Positions 18,153 to 25,633 of a DNA stretch of 60,854 nucleotides are shown here, in pieces. Numbering within the stretch: position 1 is the stretch's first letter; every line of letters begins with the position of its first letter. This DNA comes from Hydrogenophaga sp. GTDB lineage: Bacteria; Pseudomonadota; Gammaproteobacteria; Burkholderiales; Burkholderiaceae_C. The DNA lies in assembly GCA_018993155.1 (NCBI GenBank), contig JAGKSX010000063.1, positions 1 through 60,854 on the forward strand, written 5' to 3'. The notes beneath the pieces were generated by a model that did no database searches, was not told the origin of the DNA, and saw nothing but the letters and a program-made list of their open reading frames with translations. The translations under genes were made by a program, and so were the position numbers.

Positions 18153-18943
18153 TGGCTCGCGGCATCACCATCAAGTCGGCCGAGGACATTGAGATGGCGC
18201 GGCGCGCCGGCAGGCTGGCCGCGGAGGTGCTCGGCATGATCGAGCCCCACGTCGTCCCCGGGGTCAGCACGGAGACGCTGGACCGGATCTGCCACGACCA
18301 CATCGTGAATGTCCAGGGCGCCACCCCGGCCAACCTGGGGTACCACGGGTATCCCAAAACGATCCTCACCTCCGTCAATCAGGTGGTCTGCCACGGCATC
18401 CCCTCGCCCGACAAGCTGCTGAAGAAGGGCGACATCATCAACATCGATGTGGCCGTCAACAAGGATGGCTGGTTCGGCGACACCAGCCGCATGTACTTCG
18501 TCGGCACACCCAACGTGCTGGCCCGGCGTCTGGTGGAGACCACCTATGAAGCCCTGCTGGCCGGCATCCGGCAGGTCAGGCCAGGCGCGACGCTGGGGGA
18601 CATTGGCCATGCCATCCAGTCCGTCGCCCATCGAGAGCACTTCAGCGTGGTGCGCGAGTACTGCGGGCATGGCATTGGCCGGATCTACCACGAAGAACCG
18701 AACGTGCTTCACCATGGCCGGCGCGGCGAGGGGCTCAGGCTGGAGCCGGGGATGGTCTTCACCATCGAACCCATGCTCAACGCGGGCCAGCGCGAGACCC
18801 GGACCCTGGCCGATGGGTGGACCGTCGTGACCAAAGACCGCTCCCTGTCCGCCCAGTGGGAACACATGGTGGCCGTCACGCCCGAGGGGCACGAGGTGCT
18901 CACGCCCTGGCCAGGTGGCACGGGTGCCCACGCACCGGTGTGA
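18152..18943 (+). CDS. map: Type I methionine aminopeptidase
   Basis: 263 residues from a GTG start that overlaps the upstream stop. It is a full-length type I enzyme that removes the initiator methionine from new proteins. The five metal ligands are visible: the two Asp in IDVAVNKDGWFGDTSRM, His in GHGIGRIYHEEPNV, Glu in FTIEPML and Glu in SAQWEHMVAV. The substrate-side His is in VVCHGIPS. Bacteria normally have an essential map next to rpsB; a copy coupled to a ParD-like gene is likely an additional isoform with its own regulation. The frame is open further upstream only because it overlaps the ParD-like gene. Confidence 0.85.
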   Translation: MARGITIKSAEDIEMARRAGRLAAEVLGMIEPHVVPGVSTETLDRICHDHIVNVQGATPANLGYHGYPKTILTSVNQVVCHGIPSPDKLLKKGDIINIDVAVNKDGWFGDTSRMYFVGTPNVLARRLVETTYEALLAGIRQVRPGATLGDIGHAIQSVAHREHFSVVREYCGHGIGRIYHEEPNVLHHGRRGEGLRLEPGMVFTIEPMLNAGQRETRTLADGWTVVTKDRSLSAQWEHMVAVTPEGHEVLTPWPGGTGAHAPV

Positions 18944-18981
18944 CGCCCGGGTTTTGACCCTCTGATAGACTGCGACGCTCT

Positions 18982-19166
18982 GCGGGAGAGCGAGGCGGGT
19001 CACGCCTCCGCCGAAGGCGCAAACTCCCATGATCGCTCAGGCCACCGGACCGCAGACACATTTCGCCGACTGGAGAGAGGCCGAGCCGCACCGCGCGCGC
19101 ACCGGCACACCGAAGGGGCAGACTGCCGACGCAGTCGAAACTCTCAGGTAAAAGGACAGGGGGAGA
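18982..19166 (+). promoter_or_regulatory. Tandem glycine riboswitch
   Basis: Two consecutive aptamers are present. The first runs from GCGGGAGAGC (18982) through GCCGAAGGCGCAAACTCCC and CGCTCAGGCCACCGGACCGC to about 19056. The second runs from CTGGAGAGAGGCC (about 19069) through CACCGAAGGGGCAG and GAAACTCTCAGG to AAAAGGACAGGGGGAG near 19166. The landmarks GGAGAG, CCGAAGG, AAACTCTCAGG and GGACAG(GGGGAG) are those of the gcvT-type glycine riboswitch, and the short linker is typical of the cooperative tandem form. The next gene starts 25 bases downstream and encodes a penicillin-binding protein, not a glycine-cleavage enzyme. Confidence 0.92.
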
Positions 19167-19190
19167 GGCGCTTTCACCCGAGCCTTGCCC

Positions 19191-21479
19191 ATGTTCCCCT
19201 TTCGAACCCCCTTCGCGGTCCGGTTCTTCGCCGCGCTGGCCCTTGGCCTGTGCGTCGGCGTTGCCCTCGGCGCCGCTCATGCCTTGCACCGCCTGTGGCA
19301 GCAGCTGCCCGAGGTCGGTCACCTGGCCCACTACGAACCGATGCTGCCCATGCGCATCCACGCCAGGGACGGCAGCCTGCTCGCCGAGTACGGCGAAGAA
19401 CGGCGGGAGTTCGTGCCGATCGAGCGCATCCCGTTGCGCATGCAGCAGGCCTTGCTGGCCATCGAGGATGCGCGGTTCCATGAACACGGGGCGGTGGACT
19501 ACGCGGGCCTCGTGCGCGCGGCGCTCGGCAACCTTGTGGCCGGTGGGCATGCGCAAGGTGGCAGCACCATCTCCATGCAGGTCGCGCGGGTCTTCTTCCT
19601 GAGCCGGGAGAAGACCTACCGGCGCAAGATCATGGAGATCATGCTGGCCTACAAGCTCGAGTCGGTCTACAGCAAGAACAAGATTCTGGAGCTGTACATG
19701 AACCAGATCTACCTGGGCGAACGGGCCTACGGTTTCGCGGCGGCCGCATCGGTCTACTTCGACAAGACGCTCGACCAGCTCAGCGTCGCCGAGGCGGCCA
19801 TGCTGGCCGGCTTGCCCAAGGCGCCCTCCGCCTACAACCCGGTCGCCAACCGCGAGCGCGCCACCGTTCGCCAGCAGCACATTCTCAAGCGCATGCGCGA
19901 GTTGGGCTACCTCGATGAGCAGGCCTATGAGCAGGCCCGCGCCGAGCCCTTGACCCTGGCGCTGAACCACCCGTCGACCGACCCGGCATCGGCCTACGCG
20001 GTCGAACAGGTTCGCAAGATGCTGGTGGAGCGCTATGGGGACGAGGCCTACTCGCGGGGCCTGGATGTGACCACCACCATCCGCGTGGCCGAGCAGCGCG
20101 CCGCCACCCATGCCTTGCGCGCCGGCCTGTTGAATGCACAACACCAGCGCGGCCCTGCGGGGCCGGAAGGCCATCTGAAGCAAGCCGTGCAGGCCGACGA
20201 CCTGGCCGGCATCCGCCGGGCCCTCGCGCCCTACCGGGACAGTGGTGCCTTGCGCGTGGCCACCGTGCTGGAAGCCTCCGCCTCCGCCGGCATCACGGCC
20301 GTCCTGCGCGACGGCACCGTGGTTCGCATTGCACGCCACACGCTGAGCCCGGGCAGCAGCGCGCTGCTCAAGCCCGACGCACCCGCGCACAGGCGCATCG
20401 AACCGGGCGCCGTCGTTCGTGTCGTGGCCGACACGGCCGGGCGCTGGCGGCTGACACAGCTGCCGCAGATGCAGGGCGCGCTGGTGTCCATCGATGCGAG
20501 GTCGGGTGAGATCCTGGCGCTGGCCGGTGGCTTCGACTTCGCGTTCAACCAGTTCGACCACGCGGTGCAGGCGGTGCGCCAGCCGGGATCGACCTTCAAG
20601 CCCTTCGTGTTTTCCGCTGCGCTGGAAAAGGGTTATTTCCCCGGCACCCTGGTCGACGACACGCAGCGGCTGGTCACGCCATCGGCGCGTGGCCGCAAAG
20701 CCTGGCGGCCGCGCAACTACGGCAACCAGTACGAAGGTTTCATCACGGCCCGGCGGGCCCTGGCACGTTCGAAGAACGTGGTGGCGGTCAACCTCATGGA
20801 CGCTGCCGGCGCGGAATATGTGCAGCAGTTCGCCACCCGTTTCGGTTTCGCGGCCGAGCTCAATCCCCCGATCCTGCCGCTGGCGCTGGGCGCGGGCGCG
20901 GTGACCCCGCTGCAGCTCACCGAGGCCTACGCGGTGTTCGCCAACGAAGGAGAGCGGGTCGAGTCCCGCCTGGTGCTCAAGGTCAGCGAGCGCGGCGGTG
21001 CGGTGCTCTACGAAGCGCCGCCGGTGTCGCCCCGCGGCCAGGTGATCTCCCCACGCAATGCCTTTGTGATGGACAGCATGTTGCGTGACGTGGTGCGGCA
21101 CGGCACGGGGCGGCGCGCGAGCGCACTCGGGCGCGAGGACACGGCCGGCAAGACCGGCACGTCCAACGACGCGCGCGATGCCTGGTTCGCCGGTTATTCA
21201 TCGGGCGTCGCTTCGGTGGTGTGGATCGGGTACGACCAGTCGCGCAGCCTGGGCAACGCCACCGGGGGAAGCCTGGCATTGCCCGTCTGGACGGAGTACA
21301 TGAAGGTCGCCGTCGCCAAGCGGCCCGCGCAGGAGCGCCGCATGCCGCCGGACCTGGTGCCATGGGGCGATGACTATGTCTACCCGGAATCCCTGGATGG
21401 ACCCTGCACTGTCGAGCCCCACACCTTCATCCAGAGCCTGTTCGAATGCCGCAGCGGCATCCCGGCCCCGGGGGAATGA
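19191..21479 (+). CDS. mrcA: Class A penicillin-binding protein 1A
   Basis: 762 residues: a short cytoplasmic tail, one membrane anchor (about 10-32), a glycosyltransferase domain with catalytic Glu92 in IEDARFHEHG and the motifs GGSTISMQVAR, KIMEIMLAYKLE and LELYMNQIYLG, then an OB-like insert and a transpeptidase domain with Ser467 in QPGSTFKPF, ARSKN and Lys654 in KTGTSND. It polymerises and cross-links peptidoglycan at the inner membrane. The ATG at 19191 directly follows the glycine riboswitch. Glycine can replace D-alanine in the wall and weakens cross-linking, so control of a cross-linking enzyme by glycine is chemically sensible. A second PBP1A presumably lies elsewhere in the genome. 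Confidence 0.92.
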   Translation: MFPFRTPFAVRFFAALALGLCVGVALGAAHALHRLWQQLPEVGHLAHYEPMLPMRIHARDGSLLAEYGEERREFVPIERIPLRMQQALLAIEDARFHEHGAVDYAGLVRAALGNLVAGGHAQGGSTISMQVARVFFLSREKTYRRKIMEIMLAYKLESVYSKNKILELYMNQIYLGERAYGFAAAASVYFDKTLDQLSVAEAAMLAGLPKAPSAYNPVANRERATVRQQHILKRMRELGYLDEQAYEQARAEPLTLALNHPSTDPASAYAVEQVRKMLVERYGDEAYSRGLDVTTTIRVAEQRAATHALRAGLLNAQHQRGPAGPEGHLKQAVQADDLAGIRRALAPYRDSGALRVATVLEASASAGITAVLRDGTVVRIARHTLSPGSSALLKPDAPAHRRIEPGAVVRVVADTAGRWRLTQLPQMQGALVSIDARSGEILALAGGFDFAFNQFDHAVQAVRQPGSTFKPFVFSAALEKGYFPGTLVDDTQRLVTPSARGRKAWRPRNYGNQYEGFITARRALARSKNVVAVNLMDAAGAEYVQQFATRFGFAAELNPPILPLALGAGAVTPLQLTEAYAVFANEGERVESRLVLKVSERGGAVLYEAPPVSPRGQVISPRNAFVMDSMLRDVVRHGTGRRASALGREDTAGKTGTSNDARDAWFAGYSSGVASVVWIGYDQSRSLGNATGGSLALPVWTEYMKVAVAKRPAQERRMPPDLVPWGDDYVYPESLDGPCTVEPHTFIQSLFECRSGIPAPGE

Positions 21480-21750
21480 AAAAGCGGCGTTGCTCGGCCC
21501 CGATTTGCCCCACAAACAGGCCCAGAGGAGAAGCCAGACAAGCTGGAAACCGCGTCCTTGCACCATTCCAGCAAGAACATAGCAGCGCCGCGAAACCCGG
21601 GATGGGTGCGGCTCTTGCACCGCATCACGCCGGCAAGCCGGCGCCACCCCAAGACTTGGAGTCTAGGAACTGGTGGATGTTCCGCACACCGGCGGCATAG
21701 AGCGGGTGGAAGACGGCCCGAGATGGGGCATCGAAGGTACGAACTGCAGA
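21480..21750. other. Convergent intergenic region, no gene supported
   Basis: About 270 bases between the ends of the PBP1A and minE genes. It contains a GCCGGC-AA-GCCGGC hairpin near 21632 and several open frames on both strands, but none has a recognisable domain or a convincing start. Some minus-strand frames have a hydrophobic stretch, which may be a decayed gene. No promoter was seen. Confidence 0.5.
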
Positions 21751-21767
21751 GGCGGGCGCAGCCCGCC
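21751..21767 (-). terminator. Hairpin after minE
   Basis: The 7-bp stem GGCGGGC-GCA-GCCCGCC follows the minE stop by a few bases. It lacks a clear U-tract, so termination may be weak or act together with Rho. Confidence 0.45.
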
Positions 21768-21772
21768 ACCGA

Positions 21773-22033
21773 TCACTTGCGGTCGGGCAACTCGATCTTG
21801 ACCTCGAGCACGTCCAGGTTGTCCTGGCGGTCGAGCTGGACCTTGATGTCGTCCGGGTTGATCTTGATGTACTTGCCGATCACCGCGACCAGCTCGCGCT
21901 GCAGCGCAGGCAGGTAGTCGGGCTCGGAAGCGCTGCGCCCGCTGCGCTCGTGCGCCAGGATGATCTGCAGGCGCTCCTTGGCGACGCTGGCGGTTTTCTT
22001 CTTTTCACCCAGCAGGAAAGACAGGATCGACAT
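21773..22033 (-). CDS. minE: Cell-division topological specificity factor MinE
   Basis: 86 residues, the usual MinE length. The N-terminal MinD-binding and membrane-targeting segment ([30 protein letters not shown]) and the C-terminal dimerisation half ([27 protein letters not shown]) are both intact. MinE stimulates the MinD ATPase, driving pole-to-pole oscillation that restricts Z-ring formation to midcell. It is last in the minC-minD-minE operon, four bases after minD. Confidence 0.97.
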   Translation of the reverse strand: MSILSFLLGEKKKTASVAKERLQIILAHERSGRSASEPDYLPALQRELVAVIGKYIKINPDDIKVQLDRQDNLDVLEVKIELPDRK

Positions 22034-22036
22034 GCC

Positions 22037-22852
22037 TTACTTCCCTCCGAACAGGCGCTTGAAGAAGCCCACTTTTTCGGCTTCGATGAAGCGCAGCGGT
22101 TTGTCGGCGCCGAGGAAACGGTCGATCACGTCGCTGTAGGCCTCGGCCACGTCCGTGCCCTTGAGGTGGATGGCCGGCATGCCCTGGTTGGAGGCGGTCA
22201 GCACGCTTTCGCTTTCCGGGATCACGCCGATCAGCTTGATGCGCAGGATGTCCTGGATGTCGCTGAGCGAGAGCATCTGGCCATCGGCCACGCGGCCCGG
22301 GTTGTAGCGCGTGATCAGCAGGTGTTCCTTGATCGGCTCCTTGCCCTCGATGGCACGCTGCGTCTTGCTGCCCAGCATGCCCAGGATGCGGTCGGAGTCG
22401 CGCACGCTGGAGACCTCGGGGTTGGTCACCACCAGCGCCTCATCGGCGTAGTGCATGGCCATGAGCGCACCGGTCTCGATGCCGGCGGGCGAGTCGCAGA
22501 TGATGTACTCGAAGCCCATGGCCGACAGGTCGGTCAGCACCTTGTGCACGCCTTCCTGGCTCAGGGCGTCCTTGTCGCGCGTCTGGCTGGCGGCCAGCAC
22601 GAACAGGTTGTCGCACTGCTTGTCCTTGATCAGGGCCTGGTTCAGGTTGGCCTCGCCCTGGATGACGTTGATCAGGTCGTACACCACGCGGCGCTCGCAG
22701 CCCATGATGAGGTCCAGGTTGCGCAGGCCCACGTCGAAATCGATGACGGCGGTCTTGTGGCCGCGCAGGGCCAGGCCCGAGGCGAAGCTGGCGCTGGTGG
22801 TGGTCTTGCCCACGCCGCCCTTGCCGGAGGTGACGACAACAATCTTGGTCAT
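22037..22852 (-). CDS. minD: Septum-site-determining ATPase MinD
   Basis: 271 residues from the ATG at 22852. The deviant Walker A motif VTSGKGGVGKTTTSAS is at residues 7-22, switch regions include FDVGLRNLD and CDSPAGIE, and the C-terminus carries the membrane-targeting amphipathic helix (KVGFFKRLFGGK). MinD dimerises on the membrane with ATP and recruits MinC. The reading frame is open far upstream through minC, but the ATG before MTKIVVVTSGKGG is the true start. The minC stop lies 35 bases upstream. Confidence 0.97.
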   Translation of the reverse strand: MTKIVVVTSGKGGVGKTTTSASFASGLALRGHKTAVIDFDVGLRNLDLIMGCERRVVYDLINVIQGEANLNQALIKDKQCDNLFVLAASQTRDKDALSQEGVHKVLTDLSAMGFEYIICDSPAGIETGALMAMHYADEALVVTNPEVSSVRDSDRILGMLGSKTQRAIEGKEPIKEHLLITRYNPGRVADGQMLSLSDIQDILRIKLIGVIPESESVLTASNQGMPAIHLKGTDVAEAYSDVIDRFLGADKPLRFIEAEKVGFFKRLFGGK

Positions 22853-22887
22853 GGTGAAAGTCCTTCGATTCGAATAAGGGGTGAGAC

Positions 22888-23655
22888 TCAGGCGCCGATG
22901 GCGTCGATCACGAGTTTGTCGCCATCGGGGCCGGGCACCAGGCGCACCTGCGCGGTCTTGCCCTGGACCGATTCGGGCAGGGCCACTTCGCTGGTGCGGT
23001 AGATGCCGGCGATGGAAATGAGTTCTGGCGCCATGGACAGCGCGAAGATGCGCGCCTCCCCGTAGCCGCGCGCACCGGCGATGGCCTTGCCACGCAGCGG
23101 CGCGTACACGTGGATGTTGCCGTCGGCGATCACCTCGGCACCCGGGTTGACCATGGCCATGACCACCAGATCGCGGCCGCGTGCATAGACCTGCTGGCCC
23201 GAGCGCAGGGGCTTGTCGATCACCAGGGCACCGGGCACGGGCATCGGCTGGGGCGCGGCCACGGGTTCCGGCGAGGCGGTCTCGGTCGGCGCCGCCGACG
23301 GGGCGGCCCGTTGCACGGTGGCGTCGGGCGCGGGCGTGAGGCCGGCGGCGACGGCCAGCGCGGTCTGTTCGATGGTGCCGCCGCGCACGGCCAGGGGTGT
23401 GAGGCGGTGCTGGCGCAGCAGGGTCTGCAGCGCGCCGAAGTCGGGCAGGGCATGGGCCTCGGCCACGTTCAAAGGGTGCAGGTCGATGACCACTGGATCG
23501 TGGTCGAAGAAGTCGGGCATGTCGCCAAAACGCTGGGCGAACTCCTGCGCCAGGAGATCCAGGTTGGACGACTTGAGCATCAGGGCCACCAAAGGCAGGT
23601 GGGCACTCTTGATTTCGAAGGTGGCGGGCGCGTTTCCTGCGAGGGCGACAGACAT
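22888..23655 (-). CDS. minC: Septum-site-determining inhibitor MinC
   Basis: 255 residues. The N-terminal FtsZ-inhibiting domain spans about 1-105 (FEIKSAHLPLVALMLKSSNL), a Pro/Ala-rich linker spans 108-145, and the C-terminal MinD-binding beta-helix contains RSGQQVYARGRDLVVMAMVN, GAEVIADGNIHVYAPLRGKA and ARGYGEARIFALSM. It blocks FtsZ polymers away from midcell. It is the first gene of the operon and its upstream region is the putative replication origin, so minCDE would be replicated and transcribed from beside the origin. Confidence 0.96.
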   Translation of the reverse strand: MSVALAGNAPATFEIKSAHLPLVALMLKSSNLDLLAQEFAQRFGDMPDFFDHDPVVIDLHPLNVAEAHALPDFGALQTLLRQHRLTPLAVRGGTIEQTALAVAAGLTPAPDATVQRAAPSAAPTETASPEPVAAPQPMPVPGALVIDKPLRSGQQVYARGRDLVVMAMVNPGAEVIADGNIHVYAPLRGKAIAGARGYGEARIFALSMAPELISIAGIYRTSEVALPESVQGKTAQVRLVPGPDGDKLVIDAIGA

Positions 23656-23819
23656 GGGCGAAACAGATCCAAAAACGGGCCAGCCGCAGGAACGCCGGGT
23701 CGGCAGGTCTGGCTGTGAAGCGGCGCATCTTACCAGCCGGGTTGACGGGTTTCGGCCCGGGAAGGTGTGCAGGTGTCAGGGCATGTTTCAGCAACCGATG
23801 AGCGGGTTTTGCACAAACC

Positions 23820-24031
23820 TGTGAATAATTTTTTAACAACGCGCTAGTTATCCACAGAGAAGTGGGTAACTGCCTGGTTATCCCCGTTTCGAGCTTCAAG
23901 GAACCGCGCCCTTCACACAGGCTTCTGAGTGAGCCAAGTCCTTGATCCAGCAAGAAAAAGGGCGCTTTTCCACACTGGACAGCGCCCTCTACTACTACTG
24001 CTATTTTGTATTTAAAGATTTAGAAGAATAG
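23820..24031. other. Putative chromosomal replication origin (oriC)
   Basis: The 410-base gap between minC and the Spy-like gene contains no gene but an ordered set of origin elements. DnaA boxes are TTATTCACA on the minus strand (23820-23828), TTATCCACA (23848-23856), a weaker TTATCCCCG (23878-23886) and TTTTCCACA (23966-23974). The last box is followed by a GC-rich segment (23975-23988), five DnaA-trio-like triplets CTACTACTACTGCTA (23989-24003) and an AT-rich tract to 24031. Box, GC segment, trios and AT tract in this order are the bacterial basal unwinding system and closely resemble the Bacillus subtilis arrangement. A GGGCGC/GCGCCC stem brackets the last box. No dnaA or dnaN gene is in the window, which lowers confidence. 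Confidence 0.68.
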
Positions 24032-24041
24032 TGGAACGGGA

Positions 24042-24059
24042 ACCCGGCTCGGTCCGGGT
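24042..24059 (-). terminator. Hairpin after Spy-like gene
   Basis: The stem ACCCGG-CTCGGT-CCGGGT lies just past the stop of the leftward Spy-like gene and would end transcription before it enters the putative origin. No U-tract is present, so this is tentative. Confidence 0.35.
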
Positions 24060-24065
24060 GCCTGG

Positions 24066-24671
24066 TCAGGCCGGCTTTTTCACGCTCGGTTGCTCGCCGT
24101 GGTGCCGGTGTTCACCCCGATGGCCGCGGTGCATGCCGGCACGCTGGAAGCCGCCCAGGTGTTTTGAATCAAACACTTTTTGTTGATCGGCGTTCAAAAC
24201 CGCATAGAAGCTCTTGATCGCGTCGACGCGTTTGGCCATCGCGGCATCGCGCTCGGCTTTCAGGGCCTGCATCTTGTCCAGGCGCTGCGGCGTGGTCAGC
24301 TTGGACCAGTCTTCCCGGGTGCCTTGGCGCGGCATGGCGCCAGCCTGAGGCTGCGTGCGGGCAATGAACGCATTCCAGGCCGGTTCCTGTTCGGGGGTGA
24401 GCTTGAGCTCGGCCTTGAGGGCCGCTTGGCGCTCGGCCATGTGCTTCTGCATCTGGGCGTGGTGTTCGGCGCGTTTCTGGTCGCGCTGCTCGGCGGTGGG
24501 TTTGACGGCCGGCTTGGCCGCCGTGTCGGCCTGGGCCACGACGGTGACGGTGTCGGCCGCCAGGGCCGTGGGGTGCAGGGCCGAGGCCTGCACCAGGGCG
24601 GTGGCAAAGGTGCCCACCAGGGCGGTGGCCAGGGTGGTGGCGATCAGCGCGCGTTTCGGAAGCGATTTCAT
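24066..24671 (-). CDS. Spy/CpxP-like periplasmic LTXXQ protein
   Basis: 201 residues from the ATG at 24671, preceded by AGGAG. A signal-type hydrophobic segment (about 9-30) is followed by a Lys/Glu/Gln-rich all-helical body with two LTXXQ-type motifs, LKLTPEQEPAWNAF and LTTPQRLDKMQALK, and a third NADQQKVFD. The tail is rich in histidine (HRGHRGEHRHHGEQ), which could bind metal. Spy/CpxP proteins are periplasmic ATP-independent chaperones or stress sensors. It lies downstream of cueR and copZ on the same strand, so a role in copper or envelope stress is plausible but inferred. Confidence 0.75.
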   Translation of the reverse strand: MKSLPKRALIATTLATALVGTFATALVQASALHPTALAADTVTVVAQADTAAKPAVKPTAEQRDQKRAEHHAQMQKHMAERQAALKAELKLTPEQEPAWNAFIARTQPQAGAMPRQGTREDWSKLTTPQRLDKMQALKAERDAAMAKRVDAIKSFYAVLNADQQKVFDSKHLGGFQRAGMHRGHRGEHRHHGEQPSVKKPA

Positions 24672-24735
24672 GAGGACTCCTGGTGTCTGTTGAGGATGGA
24701 TCTCCACAGGACAGGTGTCGGGCTGCGGAGTGGTT

Positions 24736-25290
24736 TCAGTGTCTGGCGCGCGTGTTTCCACCCCGTGCCGCCGATGTGGCGGGTTTGTAAAGTTTTGTGC
24801 TGCTTTTTGCAGCAACTGTGCAAGCGGGGTGGCTCAGGTCGTCGAGGATGGGACAGTCGGGTCGGTCGTCGCCAGGGCACAGGTGCAGCAGCTGGTCCAG
24901 CGTGCGCTGCATGGCCTGCAGGGCTTCGATGCGCTGGGCCAGTTCGTTCAGGTGTTTCTGTGTGATGCGCTTGACGCTGGCGCTGCTGCGCCGGCGGTTG
25001 TGCCAGAGGCTCACGAGTTCGGTGATGGCATCCAGGCCGAAGCCCATGTCGCGCGCGCGGCGGATGAAGCGCAGCGTGTGCACGTCAGCCAGGCTGTACT
25101 GGCGGTAGTTGCTGTCGGTGCGGGGCACGGGCGTGAGCAGGCCCAGGCTTTCGTAGTGGCGCAGCATCTTGGGCGAGATGCCGCTGAGTTGCGCGGCCTT
25201 GCCGATGCTGACCGGCCAATGGATCAGCGCGTCGCCCGGGTCTTGCTCGCCAGTGGGAGCCAGCGCGTGCAGAAGGCGGTCGGTGGCCAT
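24736..25290 (-). CDS. cueR: CueR-type copper-sensing MerR regulator
   Basis: 184 residues. After a 25-residue N-terminal extension, the MerR winged helix-turn-helix is seen (SIGKAAQLSGISPKMLRHYESLGLL), then the dimerisation coiled coil and the metal loop LCPGDDRPDCPIL with two cysteines eight residues apart, the CueR pattern for Cu(I), Ag(I) or Au(I). A tail of about 35 residues extends beyond the usual end and contains one further cysteine. It should bind the two TTGACC-N19 promoters at 25529-25627 and switch on copZ and copA. It follows copZ with a four-base gap. Confidence 0.85.
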   Translation of the reverse strand: MATDRLLHALAPTGEQDPGDALIHWPVSIGKAAQLSGISPKMLRHYESLGLLTPVPRTDSNYRQYSLADVHTLRFIRRARDMGFGLDAITELVSLWHNRRRSSASVKRITQKHLNELAQRIEALQAMQRTLDQLLHLCPGDDRPDCPILDDLSHPACTVAAKSSTKLYKPATSAARGGNTRARH

Positions 25291-25294
25291 GGGG

Positions 25295-25492
25295 TCAGGC
25301 CGCCACTTGGTAGCCTTCTTCGCGGATCGCTTCGGCCAGGGCTTCGCGCGACTGTGTGCTGTTCACCTCGACGCGGTTCTGGCCGCGGTCGATGTGGACT
25401 TCGGCCTGGGGATCGAGCAGCTTGATGGCGGCGGTCACGGACTTTTCGCAGTGGCCGCAGGTCATGCCGTGCACATCGAGGACTTGTTTCAT
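25295..25492 (-). CDS. copZ: CopZ-like copper chaperone
   Basis: 65 residues from the ATG at 25492, forming one heavy-metal-associated domain (beta-alpha-beta-beta-alpha-beta) with the metal motif GMTCGHC at residues 9-15. Such cytoplasmic proteins bind Cu(I) and hand it to the P-type ATPase or to CueR. It is the first gene of the leftward copZ-cueR transcript and is divergent from copA. An in-frame ATG at 25522 would add ten residues but overlaps the promoter. Confidence 0.85.
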   Translation of the reverse strand: MKQVLDVHGMTCGHCEKSVTAAIKLLDPQAEVHIDRGQNRVEVNSTQSREALAEAIREEGYQVAA

Positions 25493-25528
25493 GGTGTCTT
25501 TCTTCAATGGTGGATGGAACATGAAGCC

Positions 25529-25559
25529 ATTGTGATCCTTGACATGGTGTCAAGGTCAA
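25529..25559 (-). promoter_or_regulatory. MerR-type promoter/operator for copZ-cueR
   Basis: On the minus strand TTGACC (25554-25559) and CACAAT (25529-25534) are separated by 19 bases, the long spacer typical of MerR-family promoters. The spacer holds the perfect palindrome CCTTGACA-N3-TGTCAAGG (25537-25555), the likely regulator site. Confidence 0.7.
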
Positions 25560-25596
25560 GCGGTGGCTGCGCTGTCACAGTTCGCTACAAGCGCGG

Positions 25597-25627
25597 TTGA
25601 CCTTCCCATGGTGGTAAAGCTTATGCT
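25597..25627 (+). promoter_or_regulatory. CueR-type promoter/operator for copA
   Basis: TTGACC (25597-25602) and TATGCT (25622-25627) are 19 bases apart, with ACCTTCC...GGTAAAG imperfect symmetry in the spacer, as in known CueR targets. The predicted transcription start falls at or within a base or two of the copA ATG at 25634, so the message may be leaderless. Confidence 0.75.
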
Positions 25628-25633
25628 GACTCC

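Noticed and set aside
21380-21769. Minus-strand frames in the PBP1A-minE gap
   Set aside because: They overlap the 3' end of the PBP1A gene, have no domain and no credible start; treated as shadows or decayed sequence.
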